From assembly GCF_011440305.1 (NCBI RefSeq), contig NZ_JAAOIW010000013.1, forward strand, positions 62,001 through 126,000: DNA of 64,000 nt. The letters run 5' to 3'. Origin of the DNA: Paenibacillus agricola. Its GTDB lineage: Bacteria; Bacillota; Bacilli; Paenibacillales; NBRC-103111. Below are positions 9,546 to 17,238 of the stretch, in pieces. Position numbers and translations under genes: made by a program. Below the pieces are notes generated by a model. The model searched no databases. It worked only from the letters and a program-made list of their open reading frames with translations, and had not been told where the DNA came from. Within the stretch, counting starts at the first letter, position 1, and the number at the start of each line of letters is the position of its first letter.

Positions 9546-9573
9546 AGATATTTAACAATCTAAACCATACAAT
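9546..9573 (+). promoter_or_regulatory. Sigma-E-like promoter of first YjcZ-type gene
   Basis: The -10 element CATACAAT at 9566-9573 matches the mother-cell sigma-E consensus (CATACAMT). ATATT at 9548-9552 fits the -35 core with a 13-base spacer. The same pair stands before copies three and four. Confidence 0.6.
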
Positions 9574-9604
9574 ACCGTATCTTGGTTACAAGGAGGGGAA
9601 AAAT

Positions 9605-9706
9605 ATGAGTGAAATTGCAGGTTATGGCGGAGGTAGTGGTGCCGCTTTTACTTTAGTTCTCTTTATTCTTCTGGTAATCATTCTTTCCGCTGGGTTCTTG
9701 GTATAA
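9605..9706 (+). CDS. YjcZ-family sporulation micro-protein, copy 1
   Basis: This 33-residue protein has a Gly-rich head (GYGGGSGAAF) and one membrane helix (TLVLFILLVIILSAGFLV), the pattern of YjcZ/YrrS-type tiny sporulation proteins. The ribosome site is an excellent AAGGAGGGG, 7 bases before the ATG. It has its own sigma-E-like promoter and an intrinsic terminator, so it is a single-gene unit. It is one of four copies in 3.2 kb. The role is unknown beyond probable mother-cell or spore-membrane location. Confidence 0.85.
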   Translation: MSEIAGYGGGSGAAFTLVLFILLVIILSAGFLV

Positions 9707-9722
9707 GCGAATAAAAGATTCA

Positions 9723-9756
9723 AAAGGATCTTGCTTACAGCAAGATCCTTTCTTCT
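9723..9756 (+). terminator. Terminator of YjcZ copy 1
   Basis: AAAGGATCTTG pairs with CAAGATCCTTT, followed by CTTCT, 17 bases after the stop. Confidence 0.8.
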
Positions 9757-9789
9757 AGTCTAGAAAGTGATGGAGAATACTCTGATTGA

Positions 9790-10170
9790 TGTTAACTACA
9801 TAGGTATGGAATTCGAGATCAATAGTTTTCCAGTGGCTACCGATATTTTCGTATTACAAGTTACACCTTGTCCTCGTTTCCGAAAAAATTCAAGCGCTTT
9901 GGGATGGTGAAATTATTGATGCTTATTCATGAGTTAGAGCCCTCAGTCGTGGTATTCACCTTTCTCCACACGGCGGGGGCTTTGTCCATATTGAAATCGG
10001 ACAAGCTGACGAAAGTCCCCGCTTTTACAGTCAGTACCGATCATACTGATCACACCGGATAGCTCTGGCTACGGATTGGATTCGCAAACGCCTACCCTGC
10101 TTTTAATGAGTGGATACGGAAGGGCAGCGCGGTTCTAGATGTGGGAGTGAATATTTGGAGGGGAATAAAC
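9790..10170 (+). pseudogene. Decayed hypothetical gene
   Basis: Read across stops, one frame gives DVNYIGMEF at the start, and a shifted frame gives IQALWDGEIIDAYS, RALSRGIHLSPHGGGFVHIE and IALATDWIRKRLP. These read like pieces of a single soluble protein of about 120 residues with at least three stops or frameshifts. No known family is recognised. A terminator-like hairpin follows at 10,174-10,208. Confidence 0.35.
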
Positions 10171-10173
10171 GGA

Positions 10174-10208
10174 AAATAGACGGCGCATATTAATGCAACC
10201 GTCTATTT
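10174..10208 (+). terminator. Hairpin after decayed gene
   Basis: AAATAGACGG pairs with CCGTCTATTT around a 15-base loop. A related, longer hairpin is at 10,922-10,965. Confidence 0.55.
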
Positions 10209-10492
10209 CAGTAGGGAAAGTATGGGATCAGTTGGTGGATTCTCCCACATCACAGCATATGAAAATCCACTAAAAATGGAACGACTAGCTCCCGCTTGCA
10301 GCACCTATTTTTTCTGTTTTTTCTTGTTATCGTTACTTGACAAAGTCGGCAATAAAGCAACACCATTACCGGAGCATGATCCAATTCCCAGGACGTTTTA
10401 TTTTCATGAGAGTAAAATGGACTTTTATGCCCAAGCCAATCAACACTTAGAACAATACAATACAATATCTTGGTTACAAGGAGGGAAAAAGT

Positions 10493-10588
10493 ATGAGTGC
10501 AGTTGGTTATGGTGGTAATAGTGCTGCTATTGTTTTGGTTCTCTTTATTCTTCTGGTAATCATTCTTTCCGCTGGATTCATTATTTAA
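10493..10588 (+). CDS. YjcZ-family sporulation micro-protein, copy 2
   Basis: This 31-residue protein (GYGGNSAAIVLVLFILLVII core) starts at the ATG after AAGGAGGG. It lacks the Cys of copies 3 and 4. The upstream region has only AATACAAT where the other copies have CATACAAT, and the -35 half is not conserved, so its promoter may be weak or lost. It has its own terminator. A longer overlapping frame beginning at 10,222 has no support. Confidence 0.8.
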   Translation: MSAVGYGGNSAAIVLVLFILLVIILSAGFII

Positions 10589-10653
10589 TGTGTTCTAGGC
10601 AGAGTATGAATCGTGAATGCTTTAGAAATTGTTTACTGGCATAGCTGTCCTTC

Positions 10654-10686
10654 AAAGGATCTTGTTTTCAGCAAGATCCTTTGTTC
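10654..10686 (+). terminator. Terminator of YjcZ copy 2
   Basis: AAAGGATCTTG pairs with CAAGATCCTTT, nearly the same stem as after copy 1. Confidence 0.8.
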
Positions 10687-10921
10687 TATTCATTATTATT
10701 GAATGGCTTCGCCGCGCTCATTTGGGGGGGGACAACCTAGGGCTTTTCCAAGTTATTGCTGGGTTCCCTGTGATGGACATCTCTCAGGCTACGCCCTCGG
10801 GGCGAGTGGTTTTATGTGGGCTTGGTCCCGTCATTAGACCATGAAAAATGGTTTGCCCTCTCCAAGTGATAGTCCGTAATCGCTTATGGTAATGGTGCAT
10901 GGGATATTGGAGGTGAACAAA

Positions 10922-10968
10922 CGCCGAAATAGATGGCGCTATGAACGCAACCATCTATTTCGGCGTTT
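10922..10968 (+). terminator. Long perfect hairpin
   Basis: CGCCGAAATAGATGG pairs perfectly over 15 bp with CCATCTATTTCGGCG, then TTTGA. The preceding 10,690-10,920 holds no intact gene, but ATATTGGAGGTGAACAAACG just before the hairpin echoes the end of the decayed gene at 9790-10,170, so this is probably the tail of a decayed paralogue. Confidence 0.5.
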
Positions 10969-11027
10969 GAACTATGGGGACATCAAATGCTGTTATTACC
11001 CAAGCCCTTAGAGCGCATCACTGTCGT

Positions 11028-11750
11028 CTACGGTTTAGAACCAATTAAAACTGCAGACCCCAAGTAGTCTTTATAAGCAGTTAAAATTTCATTGGAGTCC
11101 ATGGAGATTTGAAAAGCTTGGAGGTTTGTGAAAACATTGCTGTCCACATACTGGAATTCATCAGAGTGCTTTACTTGATCTGTATGATCCTCAACGATTA
11201 AGGAATAATCCCAGTGGGATACCCTGTTAAAATTAGCCTTATTAAATATTGCAGTCCACTCATCAAGCGAAGCTAGTTGTTTAAACCCAAAGAAATCTAA
11301 TAACGTTGATTTCATTGGGGAAGGAATAGGCTTTGCCTCGATTAATTCTCGATCATATAAAGTTCCTCCAGGTTTTAATACACGATAATATTCGGAAAGA
11401 GCTGTACTAGCTTCAGCAAAATTTGTAACGGATTCAGCTAAGATGACATCAAATTGATTACTTTCGAATGGGATGGAACCAATATCACCCTCAACAAAAT
11501 CCACCTGTAACCCTTGCGCCTCTGCTCTTTTTTTTGCCTTTATAAGCATCTCCGGTTGAATATCCATTGCAGTAATGCTATATCCATTTAGGGACAGAAA
11601 ACAAGACGTTCGTCCAGTGCCACAGCCTACCTCTAAGATTTTGCTCTCTTTGGGTATATGAAAATGCTGGAGTTGCGTGAGCGTAGCAGCAAATCCACCG
11701 GGGTGGGCACTGCCAGCCCCAAATTGAGACAACATTTTTAAATAACTCAA
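11028..11750 (-). CDS. Class I SAM-dependent methyltransferase
   Basis: The 240-residue protein has the SAM-binding motif I at residues 41-47 (VGCGTGR), the acidic motif II (ITAMDIQPEML), a VEGDIGSIPF segment, and motif IV (FDVILAESV) followed by RVLKPGGTL. It belongs to the ubiE/Coq5-like or small-molecule methyltransferase group; the substrate is unknown. Translation probably starts at the TTG at 11,750, with GGGAGGA 6 bases upstream. It sits alone among sporulation genes. Confidence 0.85.
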   Translation of the reverse strand: MSYLKMLSQFGAGSAHPGGFAATLTQLQHFHIPKESKILEVGCGTGRTSCFLSLNGYSITAMDIQPEMLIKAKKRAEAQGLQVDFVEGDIGSIPFESNQFDVILAESVTNFAEASTALSEYYRVLKPGGTLYDRELIEAKPIPSPMKSTLLDFFGFKQLASLDEWTAIFNKANFNRVSHWDYSLIVEDHTDQVKHSDEFQYVDSNVFTNLQAFQISMDSNEILTAYKDYLGSAVLIGSKP

Positions 11751-11937
11751 TGAAATTCCTCCCTGTTAGCATTTAATTTTATTTTATCTTATGAATTAAA
11801 TGTGAAAAGGGCTATGGGGTAATGCCTCCTACTGCTGCTTAATTCTAAATGGCCTGTCTTTATATGCTCTAAAGCAGGATACGCTTTATTGATTTCATGC
11901 TTTATAAAATTGGACGCTCAGATATAGCTAACGCCCA

Positions 11938-11965
11938 AACTATTTAACAAATGAATCCATACAAT
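11938..11965 (+). promoter_or_regulatory. Sigma-E-like promoter of YjcZ copy 3
   Basis: CATACAAT at 11,958-11,965 is an exact sigma-E -10 match, and AACTATT lies 13 bases upstream. Confidence 0.55.
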
Positions 11966-11996
11966 ACCCTATCTTCGTTACAAGGAGGGGAAATAC

Positions 11997-12107
11997 ATGG
12001 GTGCAGTTGTAGGAAGCTGTGGTGGTTATGGAGGTAGTGGTGCTGCTTTTGTTTTGGTTCTCTTCATCCTTCTGGTAATCATTCTGTCCGCTGGATTCTA
12101 CGTCTAA
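11997..12107 (+). CDS. YjcZ-family sporulation micro-protein, copy 3
   Basis: This 36-residue protein has the head GAVVGSCGGYGGSGAAF and the shared helix VLVLFILLVIILSAG. It starts at an ATG after AAGGAGGGG. Compared with copies 1 and 2 it carries an extra GSC segment, shared with copy 4, so copies 3 and 4 form a subtype. It has its own promoter and terminator. Confidence 0.85.
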   Translation: MGAVVGSCGGYGGSGAAFVLVLFILLVIILSAGFYV

Positions 12108-12132
12108 GTAAATAAAGAATAAGTAACTTAAA

Positions 12133-12168
12133 AGCCTATTCTCCTTTTGATAAGGAGAATAGGTTTTT
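12133..12168 (+). terminator. Terminator of YjcZ copy 3
   Basis: CCTATTCTCC pairs with GGAGAATAGG, followed by TTTTTA. Confidence 0.85.
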
Positions 12169-12230
12169 ATTAATTCTTGGGCATGTAATCAAGGATGTTT
12201 CTTCGGTGCAACTTTCTACAGACCCGTTAT

Positions 12231-12334
12231 TTCTTTATGAGTTGTTTCACGATTTGTTCCAAGTGATTCACTCCCCGCTTTTTACGAGCCGGATGATTCC
12301 ATTTGCCGTTGATTCTGCTACCGGCACATTCGCC
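12231..12334 (-). pseudogene. Truncated spoVIF copy
   Basis: This stretch matches the 3' end of spoVIF (8809-8918) closely, including the segment for VAESTANGIIRL. It is then joined directly to sequence matching 9252 onward. The start and two thirds of the gene are missing, and the end carries substitutions. It marks the left part of a duplicated block. Confidence 0.8.
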
Positions 12335-12641
12335 CTAATTGAAGAAAGATACCACGGACATCCTCACAACATATAACTTCCATGAGGATTTCCTTCACAC
12401 AAAAAAAAGAAAAACCTCATCAATAGGTTTTTCTTTGTAAAGGGATCAACATGAGTTGCTGCAGCTGGTGGTACAATCTATATATGCGACATTATTTAAA
12501 TTTGATTGGATAGAGGTATAGTATAACAACGAAATAAGCACAAATACTTATGACTTGGGTGCAAAAACAGACCTTTAGCTATTTATTCTATCTTAGATAT
12601 CTTAGATAGAAAATTAGACGCTTAGATATAACAAATGCCCA

Positions 12642-12669
12642 AGATATTTAACAAATTAAACCATACAAT
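12642..12669 (+). promoter_or_regulatory. Sigma-E-like promoter of YjcZ copy 4
   Basis: AGATATT and CATACAAT (12,662-12,669) are 13 bases apart, as in copy 1. Confidence 0.6.
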
Positions 12670-12700
12670 ACTCTATATTGGTTACAAGGAGGGGAAACAT

Positions 12701-12811
12701 ATGGGTGAAGTTGCAGGAAGCTGTGGCGGTTATGGTGGTAGTGGTGCCGCTTTTACTTTGGTTCTTTTTATTCTTCTGGTAATCATTTTGTCCGCTGGAT
12801 TCTTGGTGTAG
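12701..12811 (+). CDS. YjcZ-family sporulation micro-protein, copy 4
   Basis: This 36-residue protein reads GEVAGSCGGYGGSGAAF then TLVLFILLVIILSAGFLV. The ATG is 6 bases from AAGGAGGGG. The helix is identical to copy 1, in line with the segmental duplication, while the GSC head matches copy 3, suggesting gene conversion or that copy 1 lost the segment. It ends in an intrinsic terminator. Confidence 0.85.
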   Translation: MGEVAGSCGGYGGSGAAFTLVLFILLVIILSAGFLV

Positions 12812-12832
12812 GCGAATAAAAGCTTTCAAATC

Positions 12833-12880
12833 AAAGAGGCTGTCCCATCAATCAAATGACTAAGGGACAGCCTCTTTATT
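12833..12880 (+). terminator. Strong intrinsic terminator
   Basis: AAAGAGGCTGTCCC pairs with GGGACAGCCTCTTTA around a loop of about 19 bases, then TTTT. Confidence 0.9.
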
Positions 12881-13081
12881 TTCAGTAAAAAGCTACACCT
12901 ATGTAAAGAATAACTGCACTTCACCGTTCAGCTATACAATCACAACATTATGGCTTTTGCCCAGAGCTGAAGAGTTGATATTGGAGGCGTAACAATTGCC
13001 GATCCTATTACATACTTTAAAAGTGTATTTTGTCGTGGTGTTTTTATAGGTATCCACATACCAGTGTACAGGGGGGAAGGC

Positions 13082-14878
13082 ATGTTGGAGGATCGGATAG
13101 ACGAACCGCCGGTCCCATACCCAGACCGGCAGTATGAAACCGTAAATATACCGTACCAAAACGTCTTTGTTCAGGATGTGAGCCCAGAGCAAGCGCATCA
13201 TAATCTACCGGATGCTGTTCTCAAGAAATATGCTTCACAAATTGAATTTTTGGACAGTTCCAGCGGTTCGGGCACAAGCCGTTTCCAGTTTTACCGTCAG
13301 GCTAAAGTGTTAGCGGTCGGCTCCGGTCATTTTTTGGTTTCATTGGTTGCAGCGATGTTCGAATCCGGATTGTCCAAGTTCCATGTGCTGATCACGGACT
13401 CCGTTCAGACAGATCGGCAACGGTTAGCGAATTTGGCGGAAAATGCCCGTCAAACCGACCCCGAGGCCACAATAGAAGAGATCTTCTTGCAGAAGGCGGG
13501 TGTGGACTCTTGGCGGGAGGCCGTGCGGCCATTTCATTCGATTTTATATGTTTCACAGGAGGGAGATATCGGGGAACTGCGTACTCTTCATGCGGTTTGC
13601 AGAGAAGAAGGGAAAACATTGCTACCCGCCATATGTGTACAGCATACGGGTATGGCAGGTCCACTGGTGCGTCCGGAAAATAAGGGATGTTGGGAGTCGG
13701 CGTGGCGTCGCTTACACCGATCCGTGCTTGATAAGAACACGCGGCCGCCCACCTTTTCTTCCACCGCTGGAGCCCTGTTGTCAAATGTGATTGTATTGGA
13801 ATTGTTAAAAACGATTACGAGAGTGGCCGAATCAGAATTAACAAACAAGTTTTTTCTTCTTGATCTGGAAACATTGGAAGGAGAGGGGCATTCTTTTATG
13901 CCCCATCCACTGGTGACCGGACGTGTGGCAGCCGAATGGGTTCAGGATTTCGATCTGCGGCTCGGACGAAGTTCAGATAGAAGTGAACCGGATGGATTGC
14001 TTCCTTACTTCAACCGCTTGACATCAGTAAAATCTGGTGTTTTCCATACTTGGCAAGAAGGGGATTTGAAGCAACTTCCGCTATCCCAGTGCCGTGTTCA
14101 GGTAGCAGACCCGATGTCGGAGGGACCGGCTGGGTTGTTGCCGGATATGGTCTGTACCCATCTTACGCATATGGAAGCCCGCCGGGAAGCAGGTCTGGCT
14201 GGAATTGAAGCGCATGTGTCGCGAATGTCCAGTCTATTCGTAACGACACTTCCCCCCCACAGGGAAATAAAGGGTGGGAAGGTAAAACTGCAGGAATTCA
14301 TCGGTGTCGGAGCAGGGGAAACGTTTGCGGAAGGCGTTTACCGCGGGTTGCAGAAGTGTTTGACCGAAGAACTTGGCAAGCGACAAACGTATCAGAATCC
14401 CTCTGTCAAACAGGTGCAGTTTCATACGGTAGACGATAAACGCTGCCGGTATTACCTGCAAGCATTGAGCACGTTACAGGGAACGCCGATGATCGGTTTA
14501 GGGGAGGAAGTGTCCGGTTTCCCCGTGGTGTGGGTGGGTACGGGTGGATGTTGGTATGGTTGTGTAGGCTTGAATATGACAATGGCGCTACGTAGGGCAC
14601 TGCAGCAAGCACTGCAGCAGGCACAAAACCAAGCGACTAGCCTCTCAGCACAGGGGTTTAAGGCTTCGTCTGTAATCCAGGAAGAAATGACGCCGCTGAG
14701 CCTCTCGATTCCTTCTTTTGAAGAGACGACAACACAATCGGAGCTCCTGCAGTCTGCCTTGCCAATCTTGAAACGCAACCGCAGGCGTTTTTTCGTATTC
14801 GATCTGGAGCTAGAACCGTTTTTAAAAGATGAGCCGGTCAAGGTGTTCGGCACGTTATTGCGAGAGGAGGGGGCCTAG
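13082..14878 (+). CDS. ThiF-like thiazole-containing bacteriocin maturation protein
   Basis: The 598-residue protein resembles the putative thiazole-containing bacteriocin maturation proteins of Bacillus (ocin ThiF-like). Residues about 75-110 show a degenerate nucleotide-binding fold (VLAVGSGHFLVSLVAA, then VLITD), and ICVQHTGMAGPLVRP is shared with the partner protein. The second half (about 300-598) has no clear enzymatic motif and may bind the partner or substrate. The start is ATG 13,082 after GGGGGGAAGG; a GTG six codons earlier overlaps that site. The stop overlaps the next start by one base, so they are translationally coupled. The family acts in azol(in)e formation on ribosomal peptides. 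Confidence 0.85.
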   Translation: MLEDRIDEPPVPYPDRQYETVNIPYQNVFVQDVSPEQAHHNLPDAVLKKYASQIEFLDSSSGSGTSRFQFYRQAKVLAVGSGHFLVSLVAAMFESGLSKFHVLITDSVQTDRQRLANLAENARQTDPEATIEEIFLQKAGVDSWREAVRPFHSILYVSQEGDIGELRTLHAVCREEGKTLLPAICVQHTGMAGPLVRPENKGCWESAWRRLHRSVLDKNTRPPTFSSTAGALLSNVIVLELLKTITRVAESELTNKFFLLDLETLEGEGHSFMPHPLVTGRVAAEWVQDFDLRLGRSSDRSEPDGLLPYFNRLTSVKSGVFHTWQEGDLKQLPLSQCRVQVADPMSEGPAGLLPDMVCTHLTHMEARREAGLAGIEAHVSRMSSLFVTTLPPHREIKGGKVKLQEFIGVGAGETFAEGVYRGLQKCLTEELGKRQTYQNPSVKQVQFHTVDDKRCRYYLQALSTLQGTPMIGLGEEVSGFPVVWVGTGGCWYGCVGLNMTMALRRALQQALQQAQNQATSLSAQGFKASSVIQEEMTPLSLSIPSFEETTTQSELLQSALPILKRNRRRFFVFDLELEPFLKDEPVKVFGTLLREEGA

Positions 14879-16824
14879 TGAGTGCTATCGTTGTAGTTGT
14901 CGGAGAAGGTCTGTTGGCGGACTTTGTGTGTGGAGAACTGTCAGATCACTATAAGGTTGTTCGTCAGATCGATTTCGGAGCAGGTGTACCGAGTGCGGCG
15001 AAATTGGTTTTGGTGGTGCACGATGAATGGCATTCCTCCGTTTACCCCCATGCTGAAGCGGTGCTGCAACAGGCCGGCATTCCTTGGCTGCGAGGCTTTG
15101 TTTCTTTTGATGAAGGTATGATTGGTCCGTTGGTTCGCCCGGGTACACCGGGATGCTCTCAGTGTGCGGATAACCGGCGTTTCATAGCGGGACATGACCC
15201 CAAGGAGATGTTGGAATTGCTAGATGCGCTGCTGATGCCTGGGAAAATGTCCCGTAACGTGAGTACATCGCGAACAGGGCTTTGGCAAGTAGCTCACCTG
15301 CTTGTGGCAGAAACACAAAGAGTGATGCAGGGTAGCCGTGCTCACTCGGAAGAACATATGTATATGATTAACCTGAATACACTGAAGAGCTCGCTCCATT
15401 TCTTTCTGCCTGACCCTTTGTGTCCTGTCTGTGGTCTATTGCCTGAGGATTCATCCACAGCAGCTCGAATTTCATTGGAGCCAAGACCCAAGATAAGCGC
15501 CGAGAGTTACCGCAGTCGTTCGGAAGACGACCTGAAAGAAATACTCGTCAAAGACTATCTGGATTCCCGAACCGGCCTTTTTAATGCCAAAATACTTGAC
15601 CTTGTATCGCCGTTTTCTGCTGTGAGTGTAAATCTCCCATCGTTCACGACGGGAGATGAGGTAACGGGAGGCCGTAGCCATTCTTATGCAGAAAGTGAAT
15701 TTACCGCCATTTTGGAAGGATTGGAGCGGAGCTGTGGTCTGGCCGCCCATGGCAAACGAACCATGATCAACGATAGTTTCAACCATCTTGCAGATCAAGC
15801 GCTCTACCCTGTCAATGTAGGGTTATATTCGAATGACCAGTATGCGCAGCCTGATTTCCCTTTCGAGCCGTTTGATCCAGATCAGCGAATCGATTGGGTA
15901 TGGGGCTATTCGTTTTTGCAGGAGCGCCCCATTCTTGTTCCGGAGACCCTCGCTTATTACAGCTCGAGCAACGGAGGTGGTTTTGTCCAAGAAGGCTCTA
16001 ACGGATGCGCATTAGGCGGGAGTTTGGAGGAAGCCATTTTCTACGGAATTTTGGAAGTGGTGGAGCGAGATTCATTCTTGATGACTTGGTATGCAAAGCT
16101 GCCCATCCCGTGCTTGAACCCCTACTCAGCTAACGATAAGGAACTGCAGTTGATGGTCGAAAGACTACGGGAGGTTGCCGAATATGATGTCCATTTGTTT
16201 AACATGACGATGGAGAATGGGATTCCGAGTATTTGGGCGTTGGCGAAAAGCCAGAACCCAAGAAAAACGAATCTCATCTGTGCGGCCGGAGCTCATTTAG
16301 ATCCGGTACGGGCGGCGAAGAGTGCGATTCATGAGTTAGCCGGCATGATGGTTATCTTTAATGAGAAATTTGATGTGGGTCGAGAGGAGCTTCTGCAAAT
16401 GTTCCACGATCCTTTTTTAGTACAACAAATGGAAGACCATGCCATGCTGTACAGTTTGCCGGAAGCGGAGGAACGGTTACAATTCTTATTAGATAAAGAG
16501 CGCCCATTGCGAACATTTGATGAAGAATTCAAGCCGATAGTAAGTCAGCCTGATCTGACCGATAATCTGAGGGACATGATCCAGGTGTTTCGCCGATTGA
16601 ATCTTGATGTGATTGTAGTAGATCAGACGTCACAAGAAGCATTACGAAACGGGCTGTATTGCATAAAAGTACTAATTCCGGGGATGTTACCGATGACGTT
16701 CGGACATCATCTTACTCGGTTGACGGGTCTGGAGCGAGTGTTTAGGATACCGGTAGAACTTGGGTATACGAAGCACCCTCTGACGATAGAACAGCTCAAT
16801 GTACACCCGCATCCATTTTTATAA
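14878..16824 (+). CDS. TOMM leader-binding/YcaO cyclodehydratase fusion
   Basis: The 648-residue protein fuses an N-terminal E1-like/leader-binding region (1-190) to a YcaO domain (about 210-648). Two Cys pairs, C93/C96 (CSQC) and C182/C185 (CPVC), form the structural zinc site typical of these fusions. The YcaO ATP/Mg residues appear in SEFTAILEGLER (272-284) and SLEEAIFYGILEVVERDSF. The C-terminus is HPHPFL, short of the Pro-rich PxPxP tail of many azoline YcaOs. Such enzymes use ATP to turn Cys/Ser/Thr of a precursor peptide into azolines. The start is GTG. No dehydrogenase, transporter or precursor gene is adjacent. Confidence 0.88.
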   Translation: MSAIVVVVGEGLLADFVCGELSDHYKVVRQIDFGAGVPSAAKLVLVVHDEWHSSVYPHAEAVLQQAGIPWLRGFVSFDEGMIGPLVRPGTPGCSQCADNRRFIAGHDPKEMLELLDALLMPGKMSRNVSTSRTGLWQVAHLLVAETQRVMQGSRAHSEEHMYMINLNTLKSSLHFFLPDPLCPVCGLLPEDSSTAARISLEPRPKISAESYRSRSEDDLKEILVKDYLDSRTGLFNAKILDLVSPFSAVSVNLPSFTTGDEVTGGRSHSYAESEFTAILEGLERSCGLAAHGKRTMINDSFNHLADQALYPVNVGLYSNDQYAQPDFPFEPFDPDQRIDWVWGYSFLQERPILVPETLAYYSSSNGGGFVQEGSNGCALGGSLEEAIFYGILEVVERDSFLMTWYAKLPIPCLNPYSANDKELQLMVERLREVAEYDVHLFNMTMENGIPSIWALAKSQNPRKTNLICAAGAHLDPVRAAKSAIHELAGMMVIFNEKFDVGREELLQMFHDPFLVQQMEDHAMLYSLPEAEERLQFLLDKERPLRTFDEEFKPIVSQPDLTDNLRDMIQVFRRLNLDVIVVDQTSQEALRNGLYCIKVLIPGMLPMTFGHHLTRLTGLERVFRIPVELGYTKHPLTIEQLNVHPHPFL

Positions 16825-16898
16825 GACGTGTCCACTCTAATCGGCAACAACTTCTTCAGACAGTAGACATACATTATTAATCTGCTAAGATACCCACA

Positions 16899-16922
16899 AG
16901 ACCCTTCTAAAGGGTCTATTTT
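16899..16922 (+). terminator. Terminator of TOMM operon
   Basis: AGACCCTT pairs with AAGGGTCT around a 3-base loop, then ATTTTAC, 75 bases after the YcaO stop. Confidence 0.65.
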
Positions 16923-17238
16923 ACTGTTAGGAGGAGCCATTTCTGTAATTAACTTTACGGGTGCAATTTTGAAAACGAACATGGGCTGGGATCATCTTTG
17001 CTGCTGTCCTTCATAAGACCTACGTAAAAAACCTTCCCTTGTGCAGAAAATTTCAGCCAGTTATTTCAGTTTATGATACAATATATGCATGAATATGTGC
17101 TGAAGCGAAGCTTCAGTTTTGTCTTGTTGTAATCGGTTTCAGGTTTTCCTGTCGGTGATCAGAAAGCTCTTTAAAGATCAGTGCGGCTACGGATTATATT
17201 TAACTCAACCGAAATCTTAAATAAGGAGTTAGCCATCT
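16923..17238 (+). other. Intergenic region before the UxaA-family gene
   Basis: GGAGGAG at 16,930-16,936 is followed by a frame without a standard start, reading ISVINFTGAILKTNMGWDHL and ending CCCPS at 17,016. The hairpin CTGAAGCGAAGCTTCAG with TTTTG is at 17,100-17,120. A ribosome site AAGGAG lies before the ATG at 17,239. No gene can be called with confidence. Confidence 0.3.

Larger units (their letters stand above)
12338..12815 (+). repeat. Duplicated copy of 9252-9716
   Basis: The two blocks run in parallel over about 470 bases. They share the ATTGAAGAAAG junction, the CATGAGGAT hairpin, the AAAGAAAAACCT hairpin, GATCAACATGAGTTGCTGCAG, the sigma-E-like promoter and the YjcZ gene. Differences are scattered substitutions and a small insertion near 12,600 (repeat of CTTAGATA). 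Together with the spoVIF fragment it shows one segmental duplication with an internal deletion of about 330 bases. Confidence 0.85.

Noticed and set aside
10222-10518. 98-codon frame overlapping YjcZ copy 2
   Set aside because: It has no good ribosome site, no counterpart at the other three copies, and its end is the micro-protein gene read in another frame.
13392-14853. Several 70-130 codon minus-strand frames under the TOMM genes
   Set aside because: They are antisense shadows of well-supported genes, with no ribosome sites or domains.
17100-17120. CTGAAGC/GCTTCAG hairpin followed by TTTTG
   Set aside because: Short stem and short T-run; there is no upstream gene for it to terminate, and no regulator site could be assigned.
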